This document shows positions 21,165 to 32,809 of a stretch of 64,000 nucleotides of DNA, piece after piece (position 1 is the first letter of the stretch; every line of letters starts with the position of its first letter). Under the pieces are notes generated by a model. That model made no database searches. It was not told the DNA's origin and saw only the letters and a list, made by a program, of their open reading frames with translations. A program made the position numbers and the translations under genes. The DNA comes from Climacium dendroides (lineage: Eukaryota; Streptophyta; Bryopsida; Hypnales; Climaciaceae): NCBI GenBank assembly GCA_950106755.1, contig OX467084.1, forward strand, positions 38,381,213 through 38,445,212, written 5' to 3'.

Positions 21165-23155
21165 CCAAATTGTCAATACGGTTTCATACTAGTAGGAGGC
21201 GGATATGGGCAAATTGTTGTAGCACAACAGATTGGGAGAGCTGCAGCTTTAAGGTATGATAATTGGTACTTTAGATCTTGGGGACTAAACGGTTGACTTC
21301 CTAGAAGATATAGTCTAAACAATTTGTTGTTTCCTTCACCCACGTTTTTAATTTTCTAAGTTGCAGACAAATTGTCTTTTGTGTACTTTAATACTTTGTA
21401 ATACAATTGTGATTTTATCTAAGTATCATTGTCGTTGTTCATTTTCAAGAGATCCAATGATTGGATTCTCTTTGGCTTGAGAGTTTGCCAAGCTGTGGGT
21501 GGTGATTTCAATGATTGGATCACATTAGTTGACAATTTGTCAAGTTTTATTATGATCCAGTGATTGGATGTAATTGTTGTGTTTGTCTTGTGTGGAAATT
21601 TGCTTGTAAAAATCGGTGACGTGTGAAGATTTACATTTGTGAACTTATGCTTGATTGAATGTTTTATGTGACAAATTGTCTATGAGTTTTTGTGTGTTAC
21701 AATTGTTTGGAATTGTGAAACATGAACAACAAATTGACTTGTTGAATAGCTGTGTTATGTGAAATTGTGTGTATTATGTTGACTGAGAAATTGTAAGACA
21801 AATTGACTGAGTGTTGATTGTGAGGAAGAGAGGACAATTTACCGTAGTTAGAGTCAAGTTGTCTGTGGTATTTTGGAAATCAACTGTTCGAGACAAATTG
21901 TCAATTAAGCATGCAATCAAAAATGTTGTTGAGGTTGTGAGCGAGAGAAAGATAAATTGCCTAGTTGTTGATAAGGACAAATTGACGAAACAAATTGGTG
22001 TATGGAATTGGTAAATCAAGCATGGTTTAGAGATCATCTAATAACAAAAGATAAGTGACTGAGATCATTTTGATTTTTAATAATGACAAATTGTTTTAGT
22101 ATGAAGAATGTAATTGATCTCTATATATGTGTATGAATAAAATAAAATAAAATTTATAGAACAAATAGACTTAAAGTGAGAATCAGAGAATTGTTATGTG
22201 ATTAGAATTGGACAAATTGTCAAATTGATTAACGAAAATAATAATGGAGAATTTGACCAAGTTTCTAGTGTTTAAAAGAAATTAAGAACAACTTGTCTAA
22301 AATTTTAAAAGGATTATTAAAATTTTATGTGTATTATATAATTTAACTTTGTTGTGTGAATTGTTTGAACTTAAGAATTGGATGCTGGATCCAGGTTTGA
22401 ACAATTTGACAAATTTGTTTGTGATTTGATTTTGTATTGACAATTTGTCTTGAATGTCTGTATGTGTAATTGAATCATACGATTTGCTGGAATTGATAAA
22501 TTGTCTTAGTATTTAGTAGTACTTGAGTTATTGTTTAGACAAATTGACGAAGTATTTTGAAGGCATTGTGATGACGATTTGCCGTAGTATTTAGATGTTA
22601 CTGAATTACTGATAAGACAATTTGCCTTAGAATTTTTATATACAAAACTGACAAATTGTCTTAAACCATAGAGTTATGTTAGATGACGAGTAGGAAATTT
22701 GTGAGTTTGTGGCTTGGGTTCTGTGTTTGACCAATTGCCTTGTTGTTGTAAATTGTAATGCATCATTCACTCATGCCCTTTGCATTTAGATAGAGACAAT
22801 TTGCCTAGTAGGACCGGGACTGGTTTGATACTCATATAAATTGGTAATTAGGCTAGTTAATTAGTGACTGCTTGACAATTTGTTTCCAACAATAAAAAAA
22901 TCACTATAATCAATGAATATATATAACTATATTATTTGAATATTACTGTCTAGATCATGCATATGAAAAATTGTTGATTCATCCTGACAAATTGTCCAAA
23001 ATTCCCCTAGAATACTATATAGGACAGGGACGGCATTTCATGCATCCATAGCATTATTTAAAGGACTAGCCACCAAATTCTTTTTTGGGAAATAAAAGTG
23101 TTGTGAACTATTTTCTATAGTAAAATTGTTGAGTAGATCCCATAACAATTTGACT
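21165..23155. repeat. Dispersed array of the near-palindrome GACAAATTGTC
   Basis: The 11-mer GACAAATTGTC, or its reverse complement GACAATTTGTC, occurs exactly at 21366, 21531, 21670, 21892, 22211, 22439, 22650 and 22986. About twenty near matches lie between them, such as GACAAATTGAC (21797, 21976, 22540), GACAATTTGCC (22615, 22795) and GACAAATTGTT (22085). Both orientations are mixed and spacing is irregular, mostly 40-160 bp. The sequence between copies is not obviously repeated, so this is not a simple satellite. Elsewhere in the window I found exact copies only at 16535 and 41766. No gene lies in the block. Confidence 0.8.
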
Positions 23156-23159
23156 TACA

Positions 23160-25081
23160 AGTGACTTCTAGCTGCAAAACATTAGACTATTTGACCATTC
23201 CCCTTAGATTTTGGAACCCTTATACTTAGTCTTGGGTGTTTTGTGAAGTTAGCAAAGACATAGACTATAGAAGGATTCATTGAAAACCTTTCACTCTTAG
23301 CTCTTAAGTGTCCTAGCGCCATCAAGACACCACTAATTTTGAATGGTCATTATTTCTAGCCAATTAGTCCAAACCACTTGTTCTTTAGATAGTTGGAAGT
23401 GCCTTCTTAAGTTCTTTCTAAGGATGTAAGATACTTTACCAACATCTTTTAATTCAGAACAATATTGTGCCTTGTTTTCTTGGGAATCACTCATTTCTCC
23501 CTTTTTAGAATTTTGCAAAGCTTAGGAAGTTACCCCCAAGATCCCCTTGTTCACTAAGGTAATTTAAGCCCCTCAAAAAGATAGATATGCGACACATGGT
23601 ATGATGAAGGTCAACGTGTTGTACCAACTTCTTTACTGGGTGGTAAGTTTTAATATTATGTACAATCACTAAACATGGTATTAGTTAATATGAATGTTGT
23701 TGTTGTAGTACATGCATTACAATCTCATTGCACGGTGTTCTAAAAATTGCAATACAATAGTTTGTCGAATTAGACATTGTAAGCAAATTTTGAATTAAAG
23801 TATTGAATTATAAAAACATGATTGTTGTGAAAATGTACTATCATTATTTAAATTTAAGTTTGATAGTAACTTAAACTATCAATTAGATTTGTTATTATGA
23901 TAATGAAGCAAAAATTGCATTGTGAATTTTCTATATGTAATATTGATCATAGATCTTGAAAAATATGTTTTTTTTCCTACCAACAAATTTGCAAAAAAGG
24001 GGGTGTAGAGGTGGAATCTGTGACTGGAAAAAATACATAAGATTGAAGACATTTCTTTTAAATGAAATGACATTCATATGAAAAGTGTGCATGCAAATAA
24101 TTTAAGGTTTGGAACTCAGAAGTGAATCTTTTGCACTTACCTTCAATATTTATGAACATGTGAATTGTAAACTTGAATGATGATTTATGGAGGTATAGAA
24201 ACAAACCAAATAATATTTGTAGAGAACTCAAAAGGGTGACCACAAAAGTTGTCAGAGGAGTTGAAGAAGTGGATACACAACTTTGTGCTAGAGAATGTAA
24301 GATAATTGGATGCCTACTGACAATAAGTGTCTTACTAACTTTGACATTTGGAAGATTGAATGATGTTAGAAGTTCACATATATAGTATTGTAAAAGCTAA
24401 TTTTACATGCAGCTATAGGATTTGTAATAGTACGTATTCATATTATTGGAAGTCAAGTTTTGTTGGAAGTACATGATGTGAAGTTTCACAAAGAAAAATA
24501 TTGAAGTAAGTATCAATCATATCTAGGTATTTTACATGCAACCATATTTTGTTTATATTTTACATGTGTATTATATGAATAGGAAATGATAGAAGATTAC
24601 GAGAATATCCTAAATCTTCAATTTGTTTGGTATATAGAAGAAGTAGTTAGTCTTGTAGTTTGTGTTTGGATGCAAGTTTTAAAAAAAATTTAGTGGTATA
24701 TTCTTTTTTAATTGCATGTTAATGTGAGAAGTAGCTTTGTTGAATATAAAGGTACAACTGAATACAAAATTCAATGCTTTTTAGGAAAACTCGAGACAAA
24801 GTAGAGAACTAGAGAGATAGAGAGAGATTGTTTTAGTTTCCAAAAGAATGCCGAGTTTATATATAAATTCACATGAGTACATCCTTATTTGTATTGTATA
24901 CCTTCAAATTCCAGAGAGTATGAGGAGTATGAGGCAGACTTGATGACCTAGCGGAGGATCTTTAGAAGTGCAAATCTAGGAAGGTGGAGACGCCAATTTA
25001 TACCTTATCCTATTTAACTTCTAAAGCCAAAGCCATTCAACAAGTGGTCCAAGAAAATAGTGTTTTTCAAGACTACCAAAA
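23160..25081. other. Intergenic DNA, no gene seen
   Basis: Only short ORFs of up to about 70 codons, none with a recognisable motif. The stretch near 24900-25080 may belong to the degenerate CACTA element whose coding remnant lies beyond the MITE at 25090, but its translation shows nothing I can name. Confidence 0.4.
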
Positions 25082-25089
25082 ACAACAAA

Positions 25090-25664
25090 CTCGGGGGTGA
25101 CACTATCCACGTTTTAGCAACCCACGTGCGGCGGAAAAAGTAATACATGTAATACATCTTAAATTTTAATTTAAAAAAAATTATGGATAGATTTTACTAC
25201 TTTAAAAGTTTATGTTTTGAATTATTGGTATTTTTTTATGCTAATAGTAATTAGTTATAAATTTTTTAAGAAAAAAGATACACCATAAAGTTGAAAATAA
25301 CTTTCACACCTCTATATTAAATAAGAAAAAAAAATTTGAAAAATGAAAAAGAAATTCTATAGAATAGCTTTCTATTGAAAATTTATTTTGGTTGAATATT
25401 GATGCAATAGTCATTTTCATGTGAGCTCTATAAATACTTTAGTTGGAGAACATGCCATTTTAGTTCATTTTTCAACTCTTTCTAGACAATATATCTTATG
25501 TTATTTGGAATTGAAATTTTTGTCAATAGAAACCTTTAGTCATTGTTAAACAAAGCTCAAAATTTTAGGATGAAATTATAGTTTATTCAAAAGGAAATAG
25601 AAGGTCAAAATATCACTCCTCCACACGTGGGTACCTCAAATGTAGTGAGAGTGTCCTCCCCGTG
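25090..25664. mobile_element. hAT-like MITE, 8-bp target duplication
   Basis: The left end CTCGGGGGTGACACT matches the reverse complement of the right end CACGGGGAGGACACT. Further in, both arms carry 'acccacgtg.gg.gg'. The identical octamer ACAACAAA flanks the element at 25082-25089 and 25665-25672, the target-duplication size typical of hAT elements. The 575 bp have an AT-rich core and no ORF. Mutator-type (9-bp duplication) is the main alternative. Confidence 0.65.
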
Positions 25665-25699
25665 ACAACAAATCCGTATAAGCAAATGTAGTGTCTTTG

Positions 25700-26153
25700 T
25701 CTAAACCACCTTCGAATTTTGCAACAAAGTATCATAGTGTATGGGCTTTCAGAAACTACTTTCACATGGCAAGTGTAGAGGTTCATTTGACAACTTGTGA
25801 ATCAAGAGTGGTTGTGATTTTTGTTGTCCTTGTAGAGCAGGCCCAAGGGATCTAAATCATATATTAATTGATGTGGAGTACGTCGGGAAAGTGCAAGAAA
25901 TCATAGACTTAAATTACAAGGGATTATGCATGATTGTTCGCGTACTTTGTAGTTGGATTAAAACCAACTACAAAGACAACAATGTTACAATGAAGAACAA
26001 GAGGGGTTTCAACCTTGTGAATTTTTCCTAGCCACTACCTTTCAATCCAGAATCTTTTGCCTTTCCTATGCATGTGGAACAAGTTTTCTTTGCGAACACA
26101 AGAGAGGATTCCAAATGGAAGGTGGTACTACAAAAAGAAGTGAAGAGTCGTTA
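25700..26153 (+). pseudogene. Degenerate CACTA (En/Spm) transposon fragment, DUF4216-like
   Basis: From 25861 one frame reads VEYVGKVQEIIDLNYKG, then a VLCSWIK segment, a GFNLVNFS segment, a PFNPESFAFPMHVEQVFF segment and a DSKWKVVL segment. This order (YYGvl..IieLdY, LFkC.W, vN, DPF.lasQ..QVFY, W.VV) is what I know from the DUF4216 module next to CACTA TNP2 transposases. A TAG falls between NFS and PLPF, and another TAG ends the frame at 26151-26153. Upstream of 25861 only fragments, such as LTTCESRVVV near 25790, remain in frame. The copy is dead. The neighbouring hAT-like MITE probably inserted into the same old element. Confidence 0.65.
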
Positions 26154-27404
26154 GGTGTATGGAAACATGGATACATTTCAAGATGGCAGGATGTATTCTA
26201 TGGCCAAAGATGTAGAATATGAGGGCCTATGTGCCCTCGAGGTTATTTTGGAAGAGAACCATTACCAACAAGAAGAAGTATCCAACGTGAAGATTGTTGG
26301 TAGAAGATGGATTGGATTTTTTGTCATTGAAGTGTCTATGCCCAAATCCAATTTATGTATGAATCAAACTGAAATTTGATGTCAAGTTCTACATTTATGT
26401 TGTTAGATTAGTCAATAGAAAAAATTTGTAGATGCATTGATGAGGGAAGGAAGAATTTGTACTTGGTTTGTATGTAGTATGACAATAATCCACTATAATG
26501 AAGGAACTAGTATGGTAAAGTATAAGCATGCTGATTTTAAATATGTTAGTATTAGTTGGACTTGTAGGCAATGTTTTGAAGACTATATTCTAAGTGTGTC
26601 ATGTCAAATATGCCACACAAAGATGTTACTATCCTTCTTGACGGAGGCACTAAGATTATAAAGTTTAATATAGTGAGTGTTTTCCTTGTCACAATTCAAT
26701 TTGTATACTAGCAAGGTGTTCATCATTTCTAAACCATGATGATCAACTTGTGTTTGTTTTAAATTAGATTTAAAAAATATAGATCTTGAAGATAGTAACA
26801 AATGTATGAAATAATTAGCCAATAAAATATTGAATGAATAGGTAAGTAGAAAGAAATAGGAAATTTGCTCAAAGAGAAACTTTCTATCAAAAAGTGCTTT
26901 TCAAAAGTATTTGTAGAAGTATGGGGAGTTTGGGGATAGAAAGACAAGGGCCATATTCAGAAAATGAAGTTGAAAGGAACATGACAACTGTAGAAGAACT
27001 TGTGTGCATTCAATGAATGAAATTCATTATATATGTCAGGAATTTTGGAAATTGTTTTTTTTATTTAGAGGATTGTATAAATAAAAAAATAAATAGAACA
27101 ACCCTCTCAGAAAACCACAAGACTTTTTGTAAACAAACCTTGTCAACCATGAGAAAGCTTTGTCTTATAAAAAATTATTAGAATATGGCCAAACAATCTT
27201 CTAAATTTACTATGATTTTGCCATGTGGTCATCTCCTTGTTACATGTGGTCCTATGCCTTTTACTTGTAGTTGTAAAGTACAAAGTCGTAGTTGGTAGTC
27301 TACAATCTAAGCTACCAAGTTAGCAAGGTGATGCATCCAAATGATTCGCTTAATTTCGGGGAAGATGCCTTACGTAACGGAGTACAATTTTTCCAAGCCA
27401 ACGA
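26154..27404. other. Intergenic DNA, no gene seen
   Basis: AT-rich sequence with ORFs up to 74 codons that show no domain. The first few hundred bases may be more of the degenerate CACTA element. Confidence 0.4.
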
Positions 27405-28502
27405 GCATTTTCAGCTCAATCATGCTTGCCGACTACCACCGACAAACTTGTTTTGTCTGCAACACTGAATTTGCAGTGCTGCCAATGAACCTCTTTGAAT
27501 AGTTGAGCCACTTCCTCTTCTTGCTGCCTTCAGTCAAGAGTGGTGCTGTTCGATCGAATCGTTCTCTCGGTCAGGTGCGTCGATCATCTCTGAACATCAA
27601 CTCTGCTACAATTCTTTCAAAATCAATTGACTGCGTGTGTGTGTGTGTCTGTCTGTCTGTTTCGGTCTGCATGTGCTGATCCTGGCGGTAGAAATGAATT
27701 GTTGATATGCTTTGCGATAAGAGGGTGTCACAGTTGTTCATGATTTCAGTCATCTCCGTCTGAAGTTTCTTTCTGAATTCGTCGATGCTCAGTTATATAT
27801 GTTCTCCAGATTTGAGTTCTTAAGTGTTAATTTATGAGGTCCCTTGTAGAGATTTCCAGTTGTGTTGCCCAAATCCGCTGTAACTGATTCTTGGATTGAA
27901 AGTCTTCAAACCCCCTGTAGCAACTTTATAATTGGAGGTGTCAGAGTTCTTCAAGTTTTGTAGTGCGAGGCTTTCCATTTCAGCCCAACGATTTGAGGGC
28001 TCCTAAAATTTCGCGTAGAAATACAACCGGTGAGAGGAATTTGAGACTTGCCTGCTGTTGTAGAGTAGAGAGCTCACACTCCGACACCCCTTACTACGAT
28101 ACTCGACTTTTGGTCGAAATTTGAAGCATGAAGGTGAAGAACCCAGTGCTTGCTGAATTTGATCTCCAGCTCATGAGTACAGATTGAACTCCCAAGCTCT
28201 CTTCGGCGGTCTTAGAAGAAGCAGTCCGTTTCTTTGGTTCAATTCACATCTGTTCATGCCATTCAGCACAAGAGTAAGCGCCACTTGTAAGCGCCACTTG
28301 TATTACTCTTTGCAAAGGATTATTCAGACGTACTTGCCATGATTCTCCAGCAATAATTTGCAATTGTTTGCAGTATCCCTCCACCAAACCAGGTTTTCTG
28401 AGCTTCTGCAAATGCTTGACTTCATGCCATTCAACATAAGATGACGAGAGTGGATGGCGACATGCGTGCAGATTCCAGCTATTGATTTGGAGAACATCCA
28501 AG
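27405..28502 (+). promoter_or_regulatory. Conserved leader and probable 5'-UTR intron of ubiquitin/RING gene 2
   Basis: Matches 4835-5791. The same donor CAG|GTGCGT (GT at 27575) and acceptor GTGCAG|ATTCCAG (AG at 28470-28471) are kept, giving an intron of about 897 nt. The extra length includes insertions near 28260-28350 with a 16-bp tandem duplication ('gtaagcgccacttgta'). A GTGTGT/CTGT microsatellite lies at 27629-27660. The last 125 bp before the ATG are the most similar part of the two leaders. Confidence 0.45.
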
Positions 28503-29750
28503 ATGCAGATATTCGCGAAGTCCCAGACCGGCAAAACCATCACGCTCGATGTGGAAAGCACCGACACCATTCAGCATGTGAAAACCAAGATTCAGGCCCG
28601 ACAAGGGATCCCCCCGAACCACCAGAGACTCATCATCCGGGGTTTGCAGATGGACGACAGACGCACTCTTGGCGACTACGGTGTCGAGAAAGAAGATACC
28701 CTGCACGTGCTGCTTCGGCTGCGCGGTGGAATTGGAGCATTTCCCACGCTCTTCGTGGATTTGGAGAACGCAAGCTCCTTGAAGACGAAACCCTTCGGCA
28801 AGACCTCAAAGCCGTGGCACAGGGTTTCGAAAGGCTTGAACGTGGAAGGCCTCTGCACCAACGGCTCCTGCGAGGCGTTCGGCCAGCAGGTCATTTGCCC
28901 CAAAGGCTACGTTATTTTCAACGTCACAGAGCGGAAAGACAACCACTGCCCCGCTTGCGGCCAAACCGTGAAGGCCGATACTTGCTCCTTCACCGATTGC
29001 GTGTGGATGTACCAAGGACGGAAGGCCGCACCCGAGGCTGCTCTCGAGGCAGTTCCCAAGCTCGCACCCGAGGCTGCTCTCGAGGCAGCTCCCAAGCTCG
29101 CACCCGAGGCTGCTCTCGAGGCAGCTCCCAAGCTCGCACCCAAGGCTGCTCTCGAGGCAGCTCCCAAGCTTGCACCCAAGCTCGTACACAAGGCTCCTAT
29201 AGTTCCAGCGCGCCCGACCTCTCTAGGTGCGAGAATCGTCAACCACTTCACGCGCTGTTTGAAGCCTAACGAAACCCCGGAAGTTGAAACCCTAGAGCCG
29301 GAAATCCTACAACCTGAGACGCTACATCCAATCGAGACCACAACCACAGTCTCTGCATCTAAGCGGGAGATCGTGAGTCCCTGGTACACAGCTCAGGACC
29401 AGTACGAGTACTTCGAAAAAACGGACAACATCGTGCAATGGGAATCGCTGGTCATCATCGCGAAACCGCGCCCGACCTCGAGAATTTACGACAAGCGCCA
29501 CCTGCATCCTGTCGCAAGCGAAGAACACACCTCTGATGAAGAGAACCCACCTTCAGGATGTGTTGTATCAGTGGATTCTTCTTGCCCGATCTGTTTTGGC
29601 GCACTGAACCAGAAGTCGATACACACAATCGCGTGTGGACATACGTTTCACGCAGACTGCGTGAATCAGTGGAAGAGAAGCGGCGGCACTACCTGCCCTA
29701 TGTGCAGATTGCCTCTAGTGGAGCGCCAGAAAACGGGCACGATGGGCTGA
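28503..29750 (+). CDS. Ubiquitin / Cys-rich / RING-H2 fusion protein, copy 2 (putative E3 ligase)
   Basis: Intronless ORF of 415 aa, paralogue of 5792-6856. The ubiquitin part (1-76, ending LRLRGG) differs from copy 1 at two residues (L50M and Q64E), with the same changes from ubiquitin at 8, 33 and 48. The Cys-rich module is kept, and so is the RING-H2 finger at residues 361-401, with all eight ligands in the same spacing. Most of the extra length is a tandem repeat of 12 residues after the Cys-rich module (about residues 176-223). The regions around the conserved blocks REIVSP.YTA and [10 protein letters not shown] are kept as well, so that middle segment probably has a function. The predicted role is as in copy 1: a zinc-binding E3 ligase with its own N-terminal ubiquitin-like unit. 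Two open, similar copies suggest selection for protein function, but I have not calculated substitution ratios. Confidence 0.85.
   Translation: MQIFAKSQTGKTITLDVESTDTIQHVKTKIQARQGIPPNHQRLIIRGLQMDDRRTLGDYGVEKEDTLHVLLRLRGGIGAFPTLFVDLENASSLKTKPFGKTSKPWHRVSKGLNVEGLCTNGSCEAFGQQVICPKGYVIFNVTERKDNHCPACGQTVKADTCSFTDCVWMYQGRKAAPEAALEAVPKLAPEAALEAAPKLAPEAALEAAPKLAPKAALEAAPKLAPKLVHKAPIVPARPTSLGARIVNHFTRCLKPNETPEVETLEPEILQPETLHPIETTTTVSASKREIVSPWYTAQDQYEYFEKTDNIVQWESLVIIAKPRPTSRIYDKRHLHPVASEEHTSDEENPPSGCVVSVDSSCPICFGALNQKSIHTIACGHTFHADCVNQWKRSGGTTCPMCRLPLVERQKTGTMG
29028..29171 (+). repeat. In-frame 36-bp minisatellite, four units
   Basis: Four consecutive 36-bp units encode [12 protein letters not shown] or the close variant starting APKAAL, followed by a partial unit. 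Copy 1 of the gene has different sequence and no repeat here, so the expansion arose after duplication. All unit changes keep the frame. Confidence 0.95.
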
Positions 29751-29759
29751 AACCCTAAA

Positions 29760-30420
29760 ACCCTCCGAGTCGGTTTTAGGTCCCTTTTCTCTCATGTCTA
29801 ATTTGGTGAATCCTGTTCACCAGAGACTTGTTCAACTCTAATCAAAATCCACAACTGAAGGCATATCACTGAAGGCCAGTGACAGCACCAAAATAAATTT
29901 CTCCTCTTAGATGGTAGATTTTATGTTATGTAGGTAGATTTGAAACACATGTTTTTATGGCAATTATATTTGTTAATATATGTATATTTGGTTCTTGTAA
30001 GTATTTGTTGTGTATGTGAATATTTGTGTGTGTTCATGTATGTTTGTATGTGTAAATATATATGAACCTCATTTCATTACAATTTTATATAATATCCTCA
30101 AAAGCTTGCCACTTTCCTACCTTCTTTTGTTATTTATTGCAGAAGGAGTCGAACCTTTTGTGAGACCAACTTTTGACTGTTAATGAAGGTTTTCTATTGT
30201 AGGAAAAAAGTGAGAGAAGTGAGATGCCAACCACACTCTCATCATCACAAGGACAAGTTGTTTCTTCATTCTTTGGCAGAATCATAGGTTCTTCTTAATG
30301 ACTAAAAATTAAAACTTCAAGGTAAAATATTACAAACACTGTAGCCTCAGCAAAGTAGAAGTAGAATTGGAAGCATACCTTTAAGTGAGGTTATTTGATT
30401 TGTTTGATTTGCTATGGTGA
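29760..30420. other. 3' flank of ubiquitin/RING gene 2
   Basis: No gene. A telobox (AAACCCTA, 29750-29757) overlaps the stop codon. The part at 30060-30370 matches pieces of 11060-12290 downstream of copy 1. A GT-rich stretch lies near 29990-30060. Confidence 0.45.
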
Positions 30421-30895
30421 GATCTCTTGGATTGTATGTCCTCTAGTTGTGTTCTTGTTATCATTGTTGCCTTCAACAAGGAAGGGTGCACGGGCTTTAT
30501 TTGTGGTGTTTGCATGTACAATGAGAAAATTTTATATTTTTGAGTTATTTATAAATCTTAAAATATTCTAAATTATGGACCTTTGAACTGTGCATTTTCT
30601 AATTGCATTCTTGGTATTGTTAGAAAGTTCTTTGTAAGGAGGGGTATAGGCTTTGTTTTGTAGCATTTGGACATATGGTGTGAAAATTATGGATTTTGGA
30701 TTATTTTTGGATTTTAAATTATCCTAAGTTATGGATCTATTGGACCATGCTTCTCTTAATCACATTCTTGGTACCATTAGAAAGCTCTTTTACAAGGAAG
30801 GATGTACAAACTTTGTTTTGTGGAATTTAGACATACAATATGAAAGTTGTGGATTTTTGAGTTATTTTTGGATCTTAAATTATCCTAAATTATGA
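30421..30895. repeat. Three tandem ~156-bp units of a dispersed repeat
   Basis: The landmark 'ttcttg[gt]ta' occurs at 30452, 30609 and 30765, each followed by 'agaaag.tctttg.aaggaggg', 'tttgttttgtgg.atttgga' and 'gtgaaa.ttatggatttt'. The units differ by scattered substitutions. Single diverged units recur at about 49460-49570, 49660-49760 and 50960-51220. The repeat has no ORF and its origin is unknown. Confidence 0.7.
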
Positions 30896-30899
30896 TCTT

Positions 30900-32219
30900 T
30901 TGTTCATTTCTTTGTCATGTTTCTTTTGCTTTGGACTTATGCTTTAATTATATTTTATTTTATAGCATTGTTTTGTTTTGTTTTTGCTTAAGCTTTAAGT
31001 AATTTAGATCTTATAATGTTTCAATAACTTTTTACTTTATAATATGCTTTAATTAACTTTTATTTTATAATATGCTTTAATTTTTAAAGGACCAAGGCCA
31101 TTTTATTGTGAAAAATCACTCCCATTTGCCTCTACTACTGCATTCATCAAAATTTCAATGAAATGTTTAAAATTTTTTAACATAGGATCTTGTAGTAGAC
31201 TTGTAGAAGGAGTGACAAAAATTTCATGACATTTGACTAGAAGGATTGAAAGATATAAGCATTTGCAAGGAAAGTTTTTTTTTTCTACTATGCCCAACAA
31301 TTTTAGATGCCTTTGACCATTGATTGAGGCAAATTTTTTTATTATATATTTTGAAGTTAAAAATCTAGTATACTCAACATGATGTTATTTTTGTCTCAAA
31401 AAATTTCAAGTGAAAATAAGATGTGGAATGCATCTAGAAAAATCTTGCAATACAACAATGTTTGAAAGTTCACAATGCATACCATTATTTCTGAAGCACA
31501 TTTGCCACCACATAATTTTGAAACTTGGAAATTTGATTAGTGGATTGAAAGATAGACTAAACTTTTATGAGATCACAAAAAAAATTTGGAAAAAAACCAA
31601 ATCTTCTACTTTCTATAGAATTTAGTAAACAATATATAGACTAAGGCTTTTGGCAAGCTTTGGAAAATGGGTTCACCTGCATTTCCAGTTTGTTCCCCTT
31701 CATACAAAACTCTAAGCTTGACCTCTTTCATGATAGAAAGGCTTAACATGCCATGGTCTTGAACTTCCAAGGGTTTTAACATATCAAGGGGATAGGAAAA
31801 ACTCAACTCAAAGAACAAGTTTTGTAGGTTGTATTAGAAGGACAAAGGTTGGAGTGGGTAGCAAGCAAAGGGCTAGAACAATTGGCCTCCTCTCCCGACC
31901 CAAAAAATTATTAAAAAAAAAAAAAAAAGCCCATGCACCCCTCCTTGCCAAGAGCTTTTTGACAATAGCAAACACTTGAATGGAGGATGCATAGTTCAAG
32001 AAGATCTCATTGTAATAAACAAATCCATCAAAACCAACAAACAACCTAACTTAATGAATGGATATGAATAAAGAGATGTTTGATTTTCTTCATTTTTTAG
32101 ACATATTAAGCGAGGTACTTTGTTTATTTTGTTAGTTTTATTTTTGGACTTTCTCAAAGGCACCTCATTGAGTTAGCACACAAAAGTAAAAGAAGTGTCA
32201 CATTTTAAGTTGACATTTC
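30900..32219. other. Intergenic DNA upstream of the IFRD gene, no gene seen
   Basis: AT-rich up to about 32200, with 'ttttattttataatatgctttaatt' duplicated near 31030-31080. No coding pattern. Confidence 0.5.
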
Positions 32220-32809
32220 ACTGTTCCCAAGTCCGTTCCCCGTTCCCATTGCTCCCAAGCGCTTCTACCAAGCTCGTGCACTCAACCAGTCAACCATACC
32301 CTAATTCCACAACCTCGTCGAGAATACATTGAACATGTCAACAGTGCTTTCCAGAAAATCGGACACGCTCCAACAGTCTCGTCGATCCTCCGAGGAAGCT
32401 GAATCGCTGAATCGCTAAACCTAGAATCGCATCAATCGCGCCATCTTTATTTCAGATTCCAGGATTTTCAGGTTCCTTTTCCTCACGATTGAGTGAACTT
32501 CGCAGGAAACCAAATGATGGCTGCGCGGGCGTTCTTTTGTGTTTAGGATTTAAGCGAGCGGCAGGAGTACTAGGGTTAAGAAGCGCAAACTGATTGCAAG
32601 GGGAACTTGAAATTTATTGTTGAGGAGAGAAATCGATGGACTGTGAATCGCTGGAGTGGTTGAGTCCCTGCCTTCTGGGGGTTTTGTTGCGGAAAACGGC
32701 GTTCGGTAGAAACCATACCATCTGGTCTTGTAGTGGTAGAGGTATTAAGAAATAACATTTCGTTGAATCGTTAGATTGAGCTCGAAGGCGATTCTTGAAG
32801 CCAGCCGCA
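32220..32809 (+). promoter_or_regulatory. Promoter / 5' UTR region of the IFRD gene, with uORFs
   Basis: GC content rises sharply at about 32220. If the transcript starts early in this block, its leader holds at least two upstream ORFs: one of 10 codons at 32514-32546 and one of 39 codons at 32636-32755. They could damp translation of the main ORF. The true start site and any 5'-UTR intron are unknown, so the uORFs are conditional. Confidence 0.35.

Noticed and set aside
23333..23518. 61-codon minus-strand ORF resembling a short retrotransposon segment
   Set aside because: On translating the flanks no gag, integrase or reverse transcriptase motif appeared.
28806..29389. Minus-strand ORFs of 127 and 160 codons over the minisatellite of ubiquitin/RING gene 2
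   Set aside because: They are antisense readings of the repeat and the Cys-rich module; only the sense frame has recognisable domains.
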